A stretch of DNA of 64,000 nucleotides, taken from positions 16,142,001 through 16,206,000 of the forward strand of contig NW_027478160.1 of assembly GCF_051020975.1 (NCBI RefSeq), read 5' to 3'. Numbering within the stretch: position 1 is the first letter of the stretch; every line of letters begins with the position of its first letter. The notes under the pieces are model-generated. The model was not told where the DNA came from and did not search any database. It saw only the letters and a program-made list of their open reading frames with translations. This DNA comes from Osmia lignaria lignaria (taxonomy: Eukaryota > Arthropoda > Insecta > Hymenoptera > Megachilidae). Both the position numbers and the translations under genes were made by a program. This document shows, piece by piece, positions 23,259 to 36,778 of the stretch.

Positions 23259-26200
23259 TCAGAGGCGTAGTTCTCGAGATATATCAAGATATTTAAAAGT
23301 TCCGAAGCCGCACCAACATAATAGAGATACAGAAACACCGTGGCCCCTTTCTTTGAGATAACTCTGCACTATTGCGAGCTGTAAATGCCACTTCCAGCTT
23401 AGCTGTGCAGGAGAAGAACAACAAGAAGAAGAAATATCTCGAAATATGTCCGTCAGGCCCCTTCCCTTGAGATAAATCTGCAAATATCTCGGAAACGAAG
23501 AGAGCTATGGCAAAATGTTAAGAGACCTTTTTTGTAGAGAATTAAGTTTCCTACTTTTTATGTTCTATCATATTTTTTGATCAGACGCGTAGTCCTCGAG
23601 ATATATCAAGATATTTAAAAGTTCCGAAGCCGCACCAACATAATAGAGATACAGAAACACCGTGGCCCCTTTCTTTGAGATAACTCTGCACTGTTGCGAG
23701 CTGTAAATGCCACTTCCAGCTTAGCTGTGCAGAAGAAGAACAACAAGAAGAAGAAATATCTCGAAATATGTCCGTCAGGCCCCTGCCCTTGAGATATATC
23801 TGCAAATATCTCGGAAACGAAGCGAGCTATGGCAAAATGTTAAGAGACGTTTTTTGTAGTGAATTATGTTTCCTACAATTTATGTTCTATGATATTTTTT
23901 GATCAGAAGCGTAGTTTTCGAGATATATCGAGATATTTAAAAGTTCCGAAGCCGCACCAACATAATAGAGATACAGAAACACCGTGGCTCCTTTCTTTGA
24001 GATAACTCTGCACTACTGCGAGCTGCAAATGCCACTTCCAGCTTAGCTGTGCAGAAGAAGAACAACAAGAAGAAGAAATATCTCGAAATATGTCCGTCAG
24101 GCCCCTTCCCTTGAGATAAATCTGCAAATATCTCGGAAACGAAGCGAGCTATGGCAAAATGTTAAGAGACCTTTTTTGTAGAGACATAAGTTTCCTACTT
24201 TTTATGTTCTATGATATTTTTTGATCAGATGCGTAGTTCTCGAGATATATCAAGATATTTAAAAGCTCCGAAGCTGCACCAACATAATAGAGGTACAGAA
24301 ACACCGTGGCCCCTTTCTTTGAGATAACTCTGCACTATTGCGAGCTGCAAATGCCACTTCCAGCTTAGCTGTGCAGAAGAAGAACAACAAGAATAAGAAA
24401 TATTTCGAAATATGTCCGTCAGGCCCCTTCCCTTGAGATAAATCTGCAAATATCTCGGAAACGAAGCGAGCTACGGCAAAATGTTAAGAGACCTTTTTTG
24501 TAGAAAATTAGGTTTCCTACTTTTTATGTTCTATGATATTTTTTGATCAGATGCGTAGTTCTCGAGATATATCAAGATATTTAAAAGTTCCGAAGCCGCA
24601 CCAACATAATAGAGATACAGAAACACCGTGGCCCCTTTCTTTGCGATAACACTGCACTATTGCGAGCTGCAAATGCCACTTCCAGCTTAGCTGTGCAGAA
24701 GAAGAACAACAAGAAGAAGAAATATCTCGATATATGTCCGTCAGGCCCCTTCCCTTGAGATAAATCTGTAAATATCTCGGAAACGAAGCGAGCTATGGCA
24801 AAATGTTAAGAGACCTTTTTTGTAGAGAATTAAGTTTCCTACTTTTTATGTTCTATGATATTTTTCGATCAGAGGCGTAGTTCTCGAGATATATCAAGAT
24901 ATTTAAAAGTTCCGAAGCCGCACCAACATAATAGAGATACAGAAACACCGTGGCCCCTCTCTTTGAGATAACTCTGCACGATTGCGAGCCGCAAATGCCA
25001 CTTACAGCTTAGCTGTGCAGAAGAAGAACAACGAGAAGAAGAAGTATCTCGAAATATGTCCGTCAGGCCCGTTCCTTTGAGCTGAATCTGCAAATATCTC
25101 GGAAACGAAGCGAGCTATGGCAAAATGTTAAGAGACGTTTTTTGTAGTGAATTATGTTTCCTACAATTTATGTTCTATGATATGTTTTGATCAGAAGCGT
25201 AGTTTTCGAGATATATCGAGATATTTAAAAGTTCCGAAGCCGCACCAACATAATAGAGATACAGAAACACCGTGGCTCCTTTCTTTGAGATAACTCTGCA
25301 CTACTGCGAGCTGCAAATGCCACTTCCAGCTTAGCTGTGCAGAAGAAGAACAACAAGAAGAAGAAATATCTCGAAATATGTCCATCAGGACCCTTCCCTT
25401 GAGATAAATCTGCAAATATCTCGGAAACGAAGCGAGCTATGGCAAAATGTTAGGAGACCTTTTTTGTAGAGAATTATGTTTCCTACAATTTATGTTCTAT
25501 GATATTTTTTGATCAGAAGCGTAGTTTTCGAGATATATCGAGATATTTAAAAGTTCCGAAGCCGCACCAACATAATAGAGATACGGAAACACCGTGGCCC
25601 CTTTCTTTGGGATAACTCTGCACTATTGCGAGCTGGAAATGCCACTTCCAGTTTAGCTGTGCAGAAGAAGAACAACAAGAAGAAGAAATATCTCGAAATA
25701 TGTCCGTCAGGACCCTTCCCTTGAGATAAATCTGCAAATATCTCGGAAACGAAGCGAGCTATTGCAAAACGTTGAGAGACCTTTTTTGTAGAGAATTAAG
25801 TTTCCTACTTTTTATGTTCTATGATATTTTTTGATCAGATGCGTAGTTCTCGAGATATATCAAGATATTTAAAAGCTCCGAAGCTGCACCAACATAATAG
25901 AGGTACAGAAACACCGTGGCCCCTTTCTTTGAGATAACTCTGCACTATTGCGAGCTGCAAATGCCACTTCCAGCTTAGCTGTGCAGAAGAAGAACAACAA
26001 GAATAAGAAATATTTCGAAATATGTCCGTCAGGCCCCTTCCCTTGAGATAAATCTGCAAATATCTCGGAAACGAAGCGAGCTACGGCAAAATGTTAAGCG
26101 ACCTTTTTTGTAGAAAATTAGGTTTCCTACTTTTTATGTTCTATGATATTTTTTGATCAGATGCGTAGTTCTCGAGATATATCAAGATATTTAAAAGTTC

Positions 26201-26477
26201 CGAAGCCGCACCAACATAATAGAGATACAGAAACACCGTGGCCCCTTTCTTTGAGATAACTCTGCACTATTGCGAGCTGCAAATGCCACTTCCAGCTTAG
26301 CTGTGCAGAAGAGGAACAACAAGAAGAAGAAATATCTCGGAATATGTCGTCAGGCCCCTTCCCTTGAGCTAAATCTGCAAATATCTCGGAAACGATGCCA
26401 GCTATGGGAAAATGTTAAGAGACCTTTTTTGTAGAGAATTATGTTTCCTACTTTTTATGTTCTATGATATTTTTTGA
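22615..26477. repeat. First HOR, copy a (12 monomers, 3863 bp)
   Basis: The order is M/A, B, C1, C2, D, E, F, G, H, I, J, K. C1 (23259) begins ttcgatcagaggcg; C2 (23581) has gtcctcgag and cactgttgcg. D has ggctccttt with ctactgcg. E and J have aagctccgaagctgc and caagaataag. F has ctcgatatatg and atctgtaaat. G has cacgattgcgagccgc and cttacagc. H has tccatcagg. K has a 1-bp deletion (aatatgtcgtcagg). It differs from later copies by separate C1 and C2 units, tatgttttg at H and gacataag before E. Confidence 0.85.
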
Positions 26478-29400
26478 TCAGATGCGTAGTTTTCGAGATA
26501 TATCGAGATATTTAAAAGTTCCGAAGCCGCACCAACATAATAGAGATACAGAAACACCGTGGCCCCTTTCTTTGCGATAACACTGCACTATTGCGCGCTG
26601 CCAATGCCACTTCCAGCTTAGCTGTGCAGAAGAAGAACAACAAGAAGAAGAAATATCTCGAAATATGTCCGTCAGGCCCCTTCCCTTGAGATAAATCTGC
26701 AAATATCTCGGAAACGAAGCGAGCTATGGCAAAATGTTAAGAGACCTTTTTTGTAGAGAATTAAGTTTCCTACTTTTTATGTTCTATGATATTTTTTGAT
26801 CAGATGCGTAGTTCTCGAGATATATCAAGATATTTAAAAGTTCCGAAGCCGCACTAACATAATAGAGATACAGAAACACCGTGGCCCCTTTCTTTGAGAT
26901 AACTCTGCACTATTGCGCGCTGCAAATGCCACTTCCAGCTTAGCTGTGCAGAAGAAGAACAACAAGAAGAAGAAATATCTCGAGATATGTCCGTCAGGCC
27001 CCTTCCCTTGAGATAAATCTGCAAATATCTCGGAAACGAAGCGAGCTATGGCAAAATGTTAAGAGACCTTTTTTGTAGAGACTTAAGTTTCCTACTTTTT
27101 ATGTTCTATGATATTTTTCGATCAGAGGCGTAGTTCTCGAGATATATCAAGATATTTAAAAGTTCCGAAGCCGCACCAACATAATAGAGATACAGAAACA
27201 CCGTGGCCCCTTTCTTTGAGATAACTCTGCACTGTTGCGAGCTGTAAATGCCACTTCCAGCTTAGCTGTGCAGAAGAAGAACAACAAGAAGAAGAAATAT
27301 CTCGAAATATGTCCGTCAGGCCCCTGCCCTTGAGATATATCTGCAAATATCTCGGAAACGAAGCGAGCTATGGCAAAATGTTAAGAGACGTTTTTTGTAG
27401 TGAATTATGTTTCCTACAATTTATGTTCTATGATATTTTTTGATCAGAAGCGTAGTTTTCGAGATATATCGAGATATTTAAAAGTTCCGAAGCCGCACCA
27501 ACATAATAGAGATACAGAAACACCGTGGCTCCTTTCTTTGAGATAACTCTGCACTACTGCGAGCTGCAAATGCCACTTCCAGCTTAGCTGTGCAGAAGAA
27601 GAACAACAAGAAGAAGAAATATCTCGAAATATGTCCGTCAGGCCCCTTCCCTTGAGATAAATCTGCAAATATCTCGGAAACGAAGCGAGCTATGGCAAAA
27701 TGTTAAGAGACCTTTTTTGTAGAGACTTAAGTTTCCTACTTTTTATGTTCTATGATATTTTTTGATCAGATGCGTAGTTCTCGAGATATATCAAGATATT
27801 TAAAAGCTCCGAAGCTGCACCAACATAATAGAGGTACAGAAACACCGTGGCCCCTTTCTTTGAGATAACTCTGCACTATTGCGAGCTGCAAATGCCACTT
27901 CCAGCTTAGCTGTGCAGAAGAAGAACAACAAGAATAAGAAATATTTCGAAATATGTCCGTCAGGCCCCTTCCCTTGAGATAAATCTGCAAATATCTCGGA
28001 AACGAAGCGAGCTACGGCAAAATGTTAAGAGACCTTTTTTGTAGAAAATTAGGGTTCCTACTTTTTATGTTCTATGATATTTTTTGATCAGATGCGTAGT
28101 TCTCGAGATATATCAAGATATTTAAAAGTTCCGAAGCCGCACCAACATAATAGAGATACAGAAACACCGTGGCCCCTTTCTTTGCGATAACACTGCACTA
28201 TTGCGAGCTGCAAATGCCACTTCCAGCTTAGCTGTGCAGAAGAAGAACAACAAGAAGAAGAAATATCTCGATATATGTCCGTCAGGCCCCTTCCCTTGAG
28301 ATAAATCTGTAAATATCTCGGAAACGAAGCGAGCTATGGCAAAATGTTAAGAGACCTTTTTTGTAGAGAATTAAGTTTCCTACTTTTTATGTTCTATGAT
28401 ATTTTTCGATCAGAGGCGTAGTTCTCGAGATATATCAAGATATTTAAAAGTTCCGAAGCCGCACCAACATAATAGAGATACAGAAACACCGTGGCCCCTC
28501 TCTTTGAGATAACTCTGCACGATTGCGAGCCGCAAATGCCACTTACAGCTTAGCTGTGCAGAAGAAGAACAACGAGAAGAAGAAGTATCTCGAAATATGT
28601 CCGTCAGGCCCGTTCCTTTGAGCTGAATCTGCAAATATCTCGGAAACGAAGCGAGCTATGGCAAAATGTTAAGAGACGTTTTTTGTAGTGAATTATGTTT
28701 CCTACAATTTATGTTCTATGATATTTTTTGATCAGAAGCGTAGTTTTCGAGATATATCGAGATATTTAAAAGTTCCGAAGCCGCACCAACATAATAGAGA
28801 TACAGAAACACCGTGGCTCCTTTCTTTGAGATAACTCTGCACTACTGCGAGCTGCAAATGCCACTTCCAGCTTAGCTGTGCAGAAGAAGAACAACAAGAA
28901 GAAGAAATATCTCGAAATATGTCCATCAGGACCCTTCCCTTGAGATAAATCTGCAAATATCTCGGAAACGAAGCGAGCTATGGCATAATGTTAGGAGACC
29001 TTTTTTGTAGAGAATTATGTTTCCTACAATTTATGTTCTATGATATTTTTTGATCAGAAGCGTAGTTTTCGAGATATATCGAGATATTTAAAAGTTCCGA
29101 AGCCGCACCAACATAATAGAGATACGGAAACACCGTGGCCCCTTTCTTTGGGATAACTCTGCACTATTGCGAGCTGGAAATGCCACTTCCAGTTTAGCTG
29201 TGCAGAAGAAGAACAACAAGAAGAAGAAATATCTCGAAATATGTCCGTCAGGACCCTTCCCTTGAGATAAATCTGCAAATATCTCGGAAACGAAGCGAGC
29301 TATTGCAAAACGTTGAGAGACCTTTTTTGTAGAGAATTAAGTTTCCTACTTTTTATGTTCTATGATATTTTTTGATCAGATGCGTAGTTCTCGAGATATA

Positions 29401-30018
29401 TCAAGATATTTAAAAGCTCCGAAGCTGCACCAACATAATAGAGGTACAGAAACACCGTGGCCCCTTTCTTTGAGATAACTCTGCACTATTGCGAGCAGCA
29501 AATGCCACTTCCAGCTTAGCTGTGCAGAAGAAGAACAACAAGAATAAGAAATATTTCGAAATATGTCCGTCAGGCCCCTTCCCTTGAGATAAATCTGCAA
29601 ATATCTCGGAAACGAAGCGAGCTACGGCAAAATGTTAAGCGACCTTTTTTGTAGAAAATTAGGTTTCCTACTTTTTATGTTCTATGATATTTTTTGATCA
29701 GATGCGTAGTTCTCGAGATATATCAAGATATTTAAAAGTTCCGAAGCCGCACCAACATAATAGAGATACAGAAACACCGTGGCCCCTTTCTTTGAGATAA
29801 CTCTGCACTATTGCGAGCTGCAAATGCCACTTCCAGCTTAGCTGTGCAGAAGAGGAACAACAAGAAGAAGAAATATCTCGGAATATGTCGTCAGGCCCCT
29901 TCCCTTGAGCTAAATCTGCAAATATCTCGGAAACGATGCCAGCTATGGGAAAATGTTAAGAGACCTTTTTTGTAGAGAATTATGTTTCCTACTTTTTATG
30001 TTGTATGATATTTTTTGA
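26478..30018. repeat. First HOR, copy b (11 monomers, 3541 bp)
   Basis: The order is A, B, C, D, E, F, G, H, I, J, K, where C (27122) replaces C1 plus C2. Compared with copy c I see only two or three differences, all near the start: gttctatg against gttgtatg before A, and gctgccaatg against gctgcaaatg in A. Copy-specific H tail ggcataatg and J gcgagcagc are shared with copy c but not copy a. Confidence 0.9.
27122..27443. repeat. Hybrid monomer C (C1 head, C2 tail)
   Basis: The head reads ttcgatcagaggcgtagttctcg-like C1 through 27135. The body reads cactgttgcg and cccctgcccttgagatatat of C2 from 27234. The junction lies within 27136-27233. The same hybrid recurs at 30663 and 34204. It explains the step from 12 to 11 monomers by one unequal crossover before amplification. 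Confidence 0.82.
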
Positions 30019-33000
30019 TCAGATGCGTAGTTTTCGAGATATATCGAGATATTTAAAAGTTCCGAAGCCGCACCAACATAATAGAGATACAGAAACACCG
30101 TGGCCCCTTTCTTTGCGATAACACTGCACTATTGCGCGCTGCAAATGCCACTTCCAGCTTAGCTGTGCAGAAGAAGAACAACAAGAAGAAGAAATATCTC
30201 GAAATATGTCCGTCAGGCCCCTTCCCTTGAGATAAATCTGCAAATATCTCGGAAACGAAGCGAGCTATGGCAAAATGTTAAGAGACCTTTTTTGTAGAGA
30301 ATTAAGTTTCCTACTTTTTATGTTCTATGATATTTTTTGATCAGATGCGTAGTTCTCGAGATATATCAAGATATTTAAAAGTTCCGAAGCCGCACTAACA
30401 TAATAGAGATACAGAAACACCGTGGCCCCTTTCTTTGAGATAACTCTGCACTATTGCGCGCTGCAAATGCCACTTCCAGCTTAGCTGTGCAGAAGAAGAA
30501 CAACAAGAAGAAGAAATATCTCGAGATATGTCCGTCAGGCCCCTTCCCTTGAGATAAATCTGCAAATATCTCGGAAACGAAGCGAGCTATGGCAAAATGT
30601 TAAGAGACCTTTTTTGTAGAGACTTAAGTTTCCTACTTTTTATGTTCTATGATATTTTTCGATCAGAGGCGTAGTTCTCGAGATATATCAAGATATTTAA
30701 AAGTTCCGAAGCCGCACCAACATAATAGAGATACAGAAACACCGTGGCCCCTTTCTTTGAGATAACTCTGCACTGTTGCGAGCTGTAAATGCCACTTCCA
30801 GCTTAGCTGTGCAGAAGAAGAACAACAAGAAGAAGAAATATCTCGAAATATGTCCGTCAGGCCCCTGCCCTTGAGATATATCTGCAAATATCTCGGAAAC
30901 GAAGCGAGCTATGGCAAAATGTTAAGAGACGTTTTTTGTAGTGAATTATGTTTCCTACAATTTATGTTCTATGATATTTTTTGATCAGAAGCGTAGTTTT
31001 CGAGATATATCGAGATATTTAAAAGTTCCGAAGCCGCACCAACATAATAGAGATACAGAAACACCGTGGCTCCTTTCTTTGAGATAACTCTGCACTACTG
31101 CGAGCTGCAAATGCCACTTCCAGCTTAGCTGTGCAGAAGAAGAACAACAAGAAGAAGAAATATCTCGAAATATGTCCGTCAGGCCCCTTCCCTTGAGATA
31201 AATCTGCAAATATCTCGGAAACGAAGCGAGCTATGGCAAAATGTTAAGAGACCTTTTTTGTAGAGACTTAAGTTTCCTACTTTTTATGTTCTATGATATT
31301 TTTTGATCAGATGCGTAGTTCTCGAGATATATCAAGATATTTAAAAGCTCCGAAGCTGCACCAACATAATAGAGGTACAGAAACACCGTGGCCCCTTTCT
31401 TTGAGATAACTCTGCACTATTGCGAGCTGCAAATGCCACTTCCAGCTTAGCTGTGCAGAAGAAGAACAACAAGAATAAGAAATATTTCGAAATATGTCCG
31501 TCAGGCCCCTTCCCTTGAGATAAATCTGCAAATATCTCGGAAACGAAGCGAGCTACGGCAAAATGTTAAGAGACCTTTTTTGTAGAAAATTAGGGTTCCT
31601 ACTTTTTATGTTCTATGATATTTTTTGATCAGATGCGTAGTTCTCGAGATATATCAAGATATTTAAAAGTTCCGAAGCCGCACCAACATAATAGAGATAC
31701 AGAAACACCGTGGCCCCTTTCTTTGCGATAACACTGCACTATTGCGAGCTGCAAATGCCACTTCCAGCTTAGCTGTGCAGAAGAAGAACAACAAGAAGAA
31801 GAAATATCTCGATATATGTCCGTCAGGCCCCTTCCCTTGAGATAAATCTGTAAATATCTCGGAAACGAAGCGAGCTATGGCAAAATGTTAAGAGACCTTT
31901 TTTGTAGAGAATTAAGTTTCCTACTTTTTATGTTCTATGATATTTTTCGATCAGAGGCGTAGTTCTCGAGATATATCAAGATATTTAAAAGTTCCGAAGC
32001 CGCACCAACATAATAGAGATACAGAAACACCGTGGCCCCTCTCTTTGAGATAACTCTGCACGATTGCGAGCCGCAAATGCCACTTACAGCTTAGCTGTGC
32101 AGAAGAAGAACAACGAGAAGAAGAAGTATCTCGAAATATGTCCGTCAGGCCCGTTCCTTTGAGCTGAATCTGCAAATATCTCGGAAACGAAGCGAGCTAT
32201 GGCAAAATGTTAAGAGACGTTTTTTGTAGTGAATTATGTTTCCTACAATTTATGTTCTATGATATTTTTTGATCAGAAGCGTAGTTTTCGAGATATATCG
32301 AGATATTTAAAAGTTCCGAAGCCGCACCAACATAATAGAGATACAGAAACACCGTGGCTCCTTTCTTTGAGATAACTCTGCACTACTGCGAGCTGCAAAT
32401 GCCACTTCCAGCTTAGCTGTGCAGAAGAAGAACAACAAGAAGAAGAAATATCTCGAAATATGTCCATCAGGACCCTTCCCTTGAGATAAATCTGCAAATA
32501 TCTCGGAAACGAAGCGAGCTATGGCATAATGTTAGGAGACCTTTTTTGTAGAGAATTATGTTTCCTACAATTTATGTTCTATGATATTTTTTGATCAGAA
32601 GCGTAGTTTTCGAGATATATCGAGATATTTAAAAGTTCCGAAGCCGCACCAACATAATAGAGATACGGAAACACCGTGGCCCCTTTCTTTGGGATAACTC
32701 TGCACTATTGCGAGCTGGAAATGCCACTTCCAGTTTAGCTGTGCAGAAGAAGAACAACAAGAAGAAGAAATATCTCGAAATATGTCCGTCAGGACCCTTC
32801 CCTTGAGATAAATCTGCAAATATCTCGGAAACGAAGCGAGCTATTGCAAAACGTTGAGAGACCTTTTTTGTAGAGAATTAAGTTTCCTACTTTTTATGTT
32901 CTATGATATTTTTTGATCAGATGCGTAGTTCTCGAGATATATCAAGATATTTAAAAGCTCCGAAGCTGCACCAACATAATAGAGGTACAGAAACACCGTG

Positions 33001-33559
33001 GCCCCTTTCTTTGAGATAACTCTGCACTATTGCGAGCAGCAAATGCCACTTCCAGCTTAGCTGTGCAGAAGAAGAACAACAAGAATAAGAAATATTTCGA
33101 AATATGTCCGTCAGGCCCCTTCCCTTGAGATAAATCTGCAAATATCTCGGAAACGAAGCGAGCTACGGCAAAATGTTAAGCGACCTTTTTTGTAGAAAAT
33201 TAGGTTTCCTACTTTTTATGTTCTATGATATTTTTTGATCAGATGCGTAGTTCTCGAGATATATCAAGATATTTAAAAGTTCCGAAGCCGCACCAACATA
33301 ATAGAGATACAGAAACACCGTGGCCCCTTTCTTTGAGATAACTCTGCACTATTGCGAGCTGCAAATGCCACTTCCAGCTTAGCTGTGCAGAAGAGGAACA
33401 ACAAGAAGAAGAAATATCTCGGAATATGTCGTCAGGCCCCTTCCCTTGAGCTAAATCTGCAAATATCTCGGAAACGATGCCAGCTATGGGAAAATGTTAA
33501 GAGACCTTTTTTGTAGAGAATTATGTTTCCTACTTTTTATGTTGTATGATATTTTTTGA
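30019..33559. repeat. First HOR, copy c (11 monomers, 3541 bp)
   Basis: Same 11-monomer order as copy b, with a K unit of 321 bp at 33239. It shares ttgtatgat before A with copy d. Near identity to copy b over 3.5 kb marks these as the most recently amplified pair in this HOR. Confidence 0.9.
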
Positions 33560-36500
33560 TCAGATGCGTAGTTTTCGAGATATATCGAGATATTTAAAAG
33601 TTCCGAAGCCGCACCAACATAATAGAGATACAGAAACACCGTGGCCCCTTTCTTTGCGATAACACTGCACTATTGCGCGCTGCAAATGCCACTTCCAGCT
33701 TAGCTGTGCAGAAGAAGAACAACAAGAAGAAGAAATATCTCGAAATATGTCCGTCAGGCCCCTTCCCTTGAGATAAATCTGCAAATATCTCGGAAACGAA
33801 GCGAGCTATGGCAAAATGTTAAGAGACCTTTTTTGTAGAGAATTAAGTTTCCTACTTTTTATGTTCTATGATATTTTTTGATCAGATGCGTAGTTCTCGA
33901 GATATATCAAGATATTTAAAAGTTCCGAAGCCGCACTAACATAATAGAGATACAGAAACACCGTGGCCCCTTTCTTTGAGATAACTCTGCACTATTGCGC
34001 GCTGCAAATGCCACTTCCAGCTTAGCTGTGCAGAAGAAGAACAACAAGAAGAAGAAATATCTCGAGATATGTCCGTCAGGCCCCTTCCCTTGAGATAAAT
34101 CTGCAAATATCTCGGAAACGAAGCGAGCTATGGCAAAATGTTAAGAGACCTTTTTTGTAGAGACTTAAGTTTCCTACTTTTTATGTTCTATGATATTTTT
34201 CGATCAGAGGCGTAGTTCTCGAGATATATCAAGATATTTAAAAGTTCCGAAGCCGCACCAACATAATAGAGATACAGAAACACCGTGGCCCCTTTCTTTG
34301 AGATAACTCTGCACTGTTGCGAGCTGTAAATGCCACTTCCAGCTTAGCTGTGCAGAAGAAGAACAACAAGAAGAAGAAATATCTCGAAATATGTCCGTCA
34401 GGCCCCTGCCCTTGAGATATATCTGCAAATATCTCGGAAACGAAGCGAGCTATGGCAAAATGTTAAGAGACGTTTTTTGTAGTGAATTATGTTTCCTACA
34501 ATTTATGTTCTATGATATTTTTTGATCAGAAGCGTAGTTTACGAGATATATCGAGATATTTAAAAGTTCCGAAGCCGCACCAACATAATAGAGATACAGA
34601 AACACCGTGGCTCCTTTCTTTGAGATAACTCTGCACTACTGCGAGCTGCAAATGCCACTTCCAGCTTAGCTGTGCAGAAGAAGAACAACAAGAAGAAGAA
34701 ATATCTCGAAATATGTCCGTCAGGCCCCTTCCCTTGAGATAAATCTGCAAATATCTCGGAAACGAAGCGAGCTATGGCAAAATGTTAAGAGACCTTTTTT
34801 GTAGAGACTTAAGTTTCCTACTTTTTATGTTCTATGATATTTTTTGATCAGATGCGTAGTTCTCGAGATATATCAAGATATTTAAAAGCTCCGAAGCTGC
34901 ACCAACATAATAGAGGTACAGAAACACCGTGGCCCCTTTCTTTGAGATAACTCTGCACTATTGCGAGCTGCAAATGCCACTTCCAGCTTAGCTGTGCAGA
35001 AGAAGAACAACAAGAATAAGAAATATTTCGAAATATGTCCGTCAGGCCCCTTCCCTTGAGATAAATCTGCAAATATCTCGGAAACGAAGCGAGCTACGGC
35101 AAAATGTTAAGAGACCTTTTTTGTAGAAAATTAGGGTTCCTACTTTTTATGTTCTATGATATTTTTTGATCAGATGCGTAGCTCTCGAGATATATCAAGA
35201 TATTTAAAAGTTCCGAAGCCGCACCAACATAATAGAGATACAGAAACACCGTGGCCCCTTTCTTTGCGATAACACTGCACTATTGCGAGCTGCAAATGCC
35301 ACTTCCAGCTTAGCTGTGCAGAAGAAGAACAACAAGAAGAAGAAATATCTCGATATATGTCCGTCAGGCCCCTTCCCTTGAGATAAATCTGTAAATATCT
35401 CGGAAACGAAGCGAGCTATGGCAAAATGTTAAGAGACCTTTTTTGTAGAGAATTAAGTTTCCTACTTTTTATGTTCTATGATATTTTTCGATCAGAGGCG
35501 TAGTTCTCGAGATATATCAAGATATTTAAAAGTTCCGAAGCCGCACCAACATAATAGAGATACAGAAACACCGTGGCCCCTCTCTTTGAGATAACTCTGC
35601 ACGATTGCGAGCCGCAAATGCCACTTACAGCTTAGCTGTGCAGAAGAAGAACAACGAGAAGAAGAAGTATCTCGAAATATGTCCGTCAGGCCCGTTCCTT
35701 TGAGGTGAATCTGCAAATATCTCGGAAACGAAGCGAGCTATGGCAAAATGTTAAGAGACGTTTTTTGTAGTGAATTATGTTTCCTACAATTTATGTTCTA
35801 TGATATTTTTTGATCAGAAGCGTAGTTTTCGAGATATATCGAGATATTTAAAAGTTCCGAAGCCGCACCAACATAATAGAGATACAGAAACACCGTGGCT
35901 CCTTTCTTTGAGATAACTCTGCACTACTGCGAGCTGCAAATGCCACTTCCAGCTTAGCTGTGCAGAAGAAGAACAACAAGAAGAAGAAATATCTCGAAAT
36001 ATGTCCGTCAGGACCCTTCCCTTGAGATAAATCTGCAAATATCTCGGAAACGAAGCGAGCTATTGCAAAACGTTGAGAGACCTTTTTTGTAGAGAATTAA
36101 GTTTCCTACTTTTTATGTTCTATGATATTTTTTGATCAGATGCGTAGTTCTCGAGATATATCAAGATATTTAAAAGCTCCGAAGCTGCACCAACATAATA
36201 GAGGTACAGAAACACCGTGGCCCCTTTCTTTGAGATAACTCTGCACTATTGCGAGCTGCAAATGCCACTTCCAGCTTAGCTGTGCAGAAGAAGAACAACA
36301 AGAATAAGAAATATTTCGAAATATGTCCGTCAGGCCCCTTCCCTTGAGATAAATCTGCAAATATCTCGGAAACGAAGCGAGCTACGGCAAAATGTTAAGC
36401 GACCTTTTTTGTAGAAAATTAGGTTTCCTACTTTTTATGTTCTATGATATTTTTTGATCAGATGCGTAGTTCTCGAGATATATCAAGATATTTAAAAGTT

Positions 36501-36778
36501 CCGAAGCCGCACCAACATAATAGAGATACAGAAACACCGTGGCCCCTTTCTTTGAGATAACTCTGCACTATTGCGAGCTGCAAATGCCACTTCCAGCTTA
36601 GCTGTGCAGAAGAGGAACAACAAGAAGAAGAAATATCTCGGAATATGTCGTCAGGCCCCTTCCCTTGAGCTAAATCTGCAAATATCTCGGAAACGATGCC
36701 AGCTATGGGAAAATGTTAAGAGACCTTTTTTGTAGAGAATTATGTTTCCTACTTTTTATGTTCTATGATATTTTTTGA
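33560..36778. repeat. First HOR, copy d (10 monomers, 3219 bp)
   Basis: The order is A, B, C, D, E, F, G, H/I hybrid, J, K. One monomer is lost through the hybrid at 35814. Private differences include agtttacgag in D (near 34548), tagctctcg in F (near 35182) and gaggtgaat in G (near 35703). J here has the older gcgagctgc as in copy a, not the gcagc of copies b and c. Confidence 0.88.
35814..36135. repeat. Hybrid monomer H/I
   Basis: It matches H through ggctccttt, ctactgcg and ccagcttag (to 35953), then I at tccgtcaggaccc (from 36007) and attgcaaaacgttgag. The crossover lies in 35954-36006, over the purine tract. The result is loss of exactly one monomer from copy d. Confidence 0.85.

Noticed and set aside
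26478..33559. Assembly duplication as the sole explanation of nearly identical HOR copies b and c
   Set aside because: A few real differences separate the copies, and copies a and d carry ordered intermediate states. True tandem amplification is more likely, though long-read support was not available to me.
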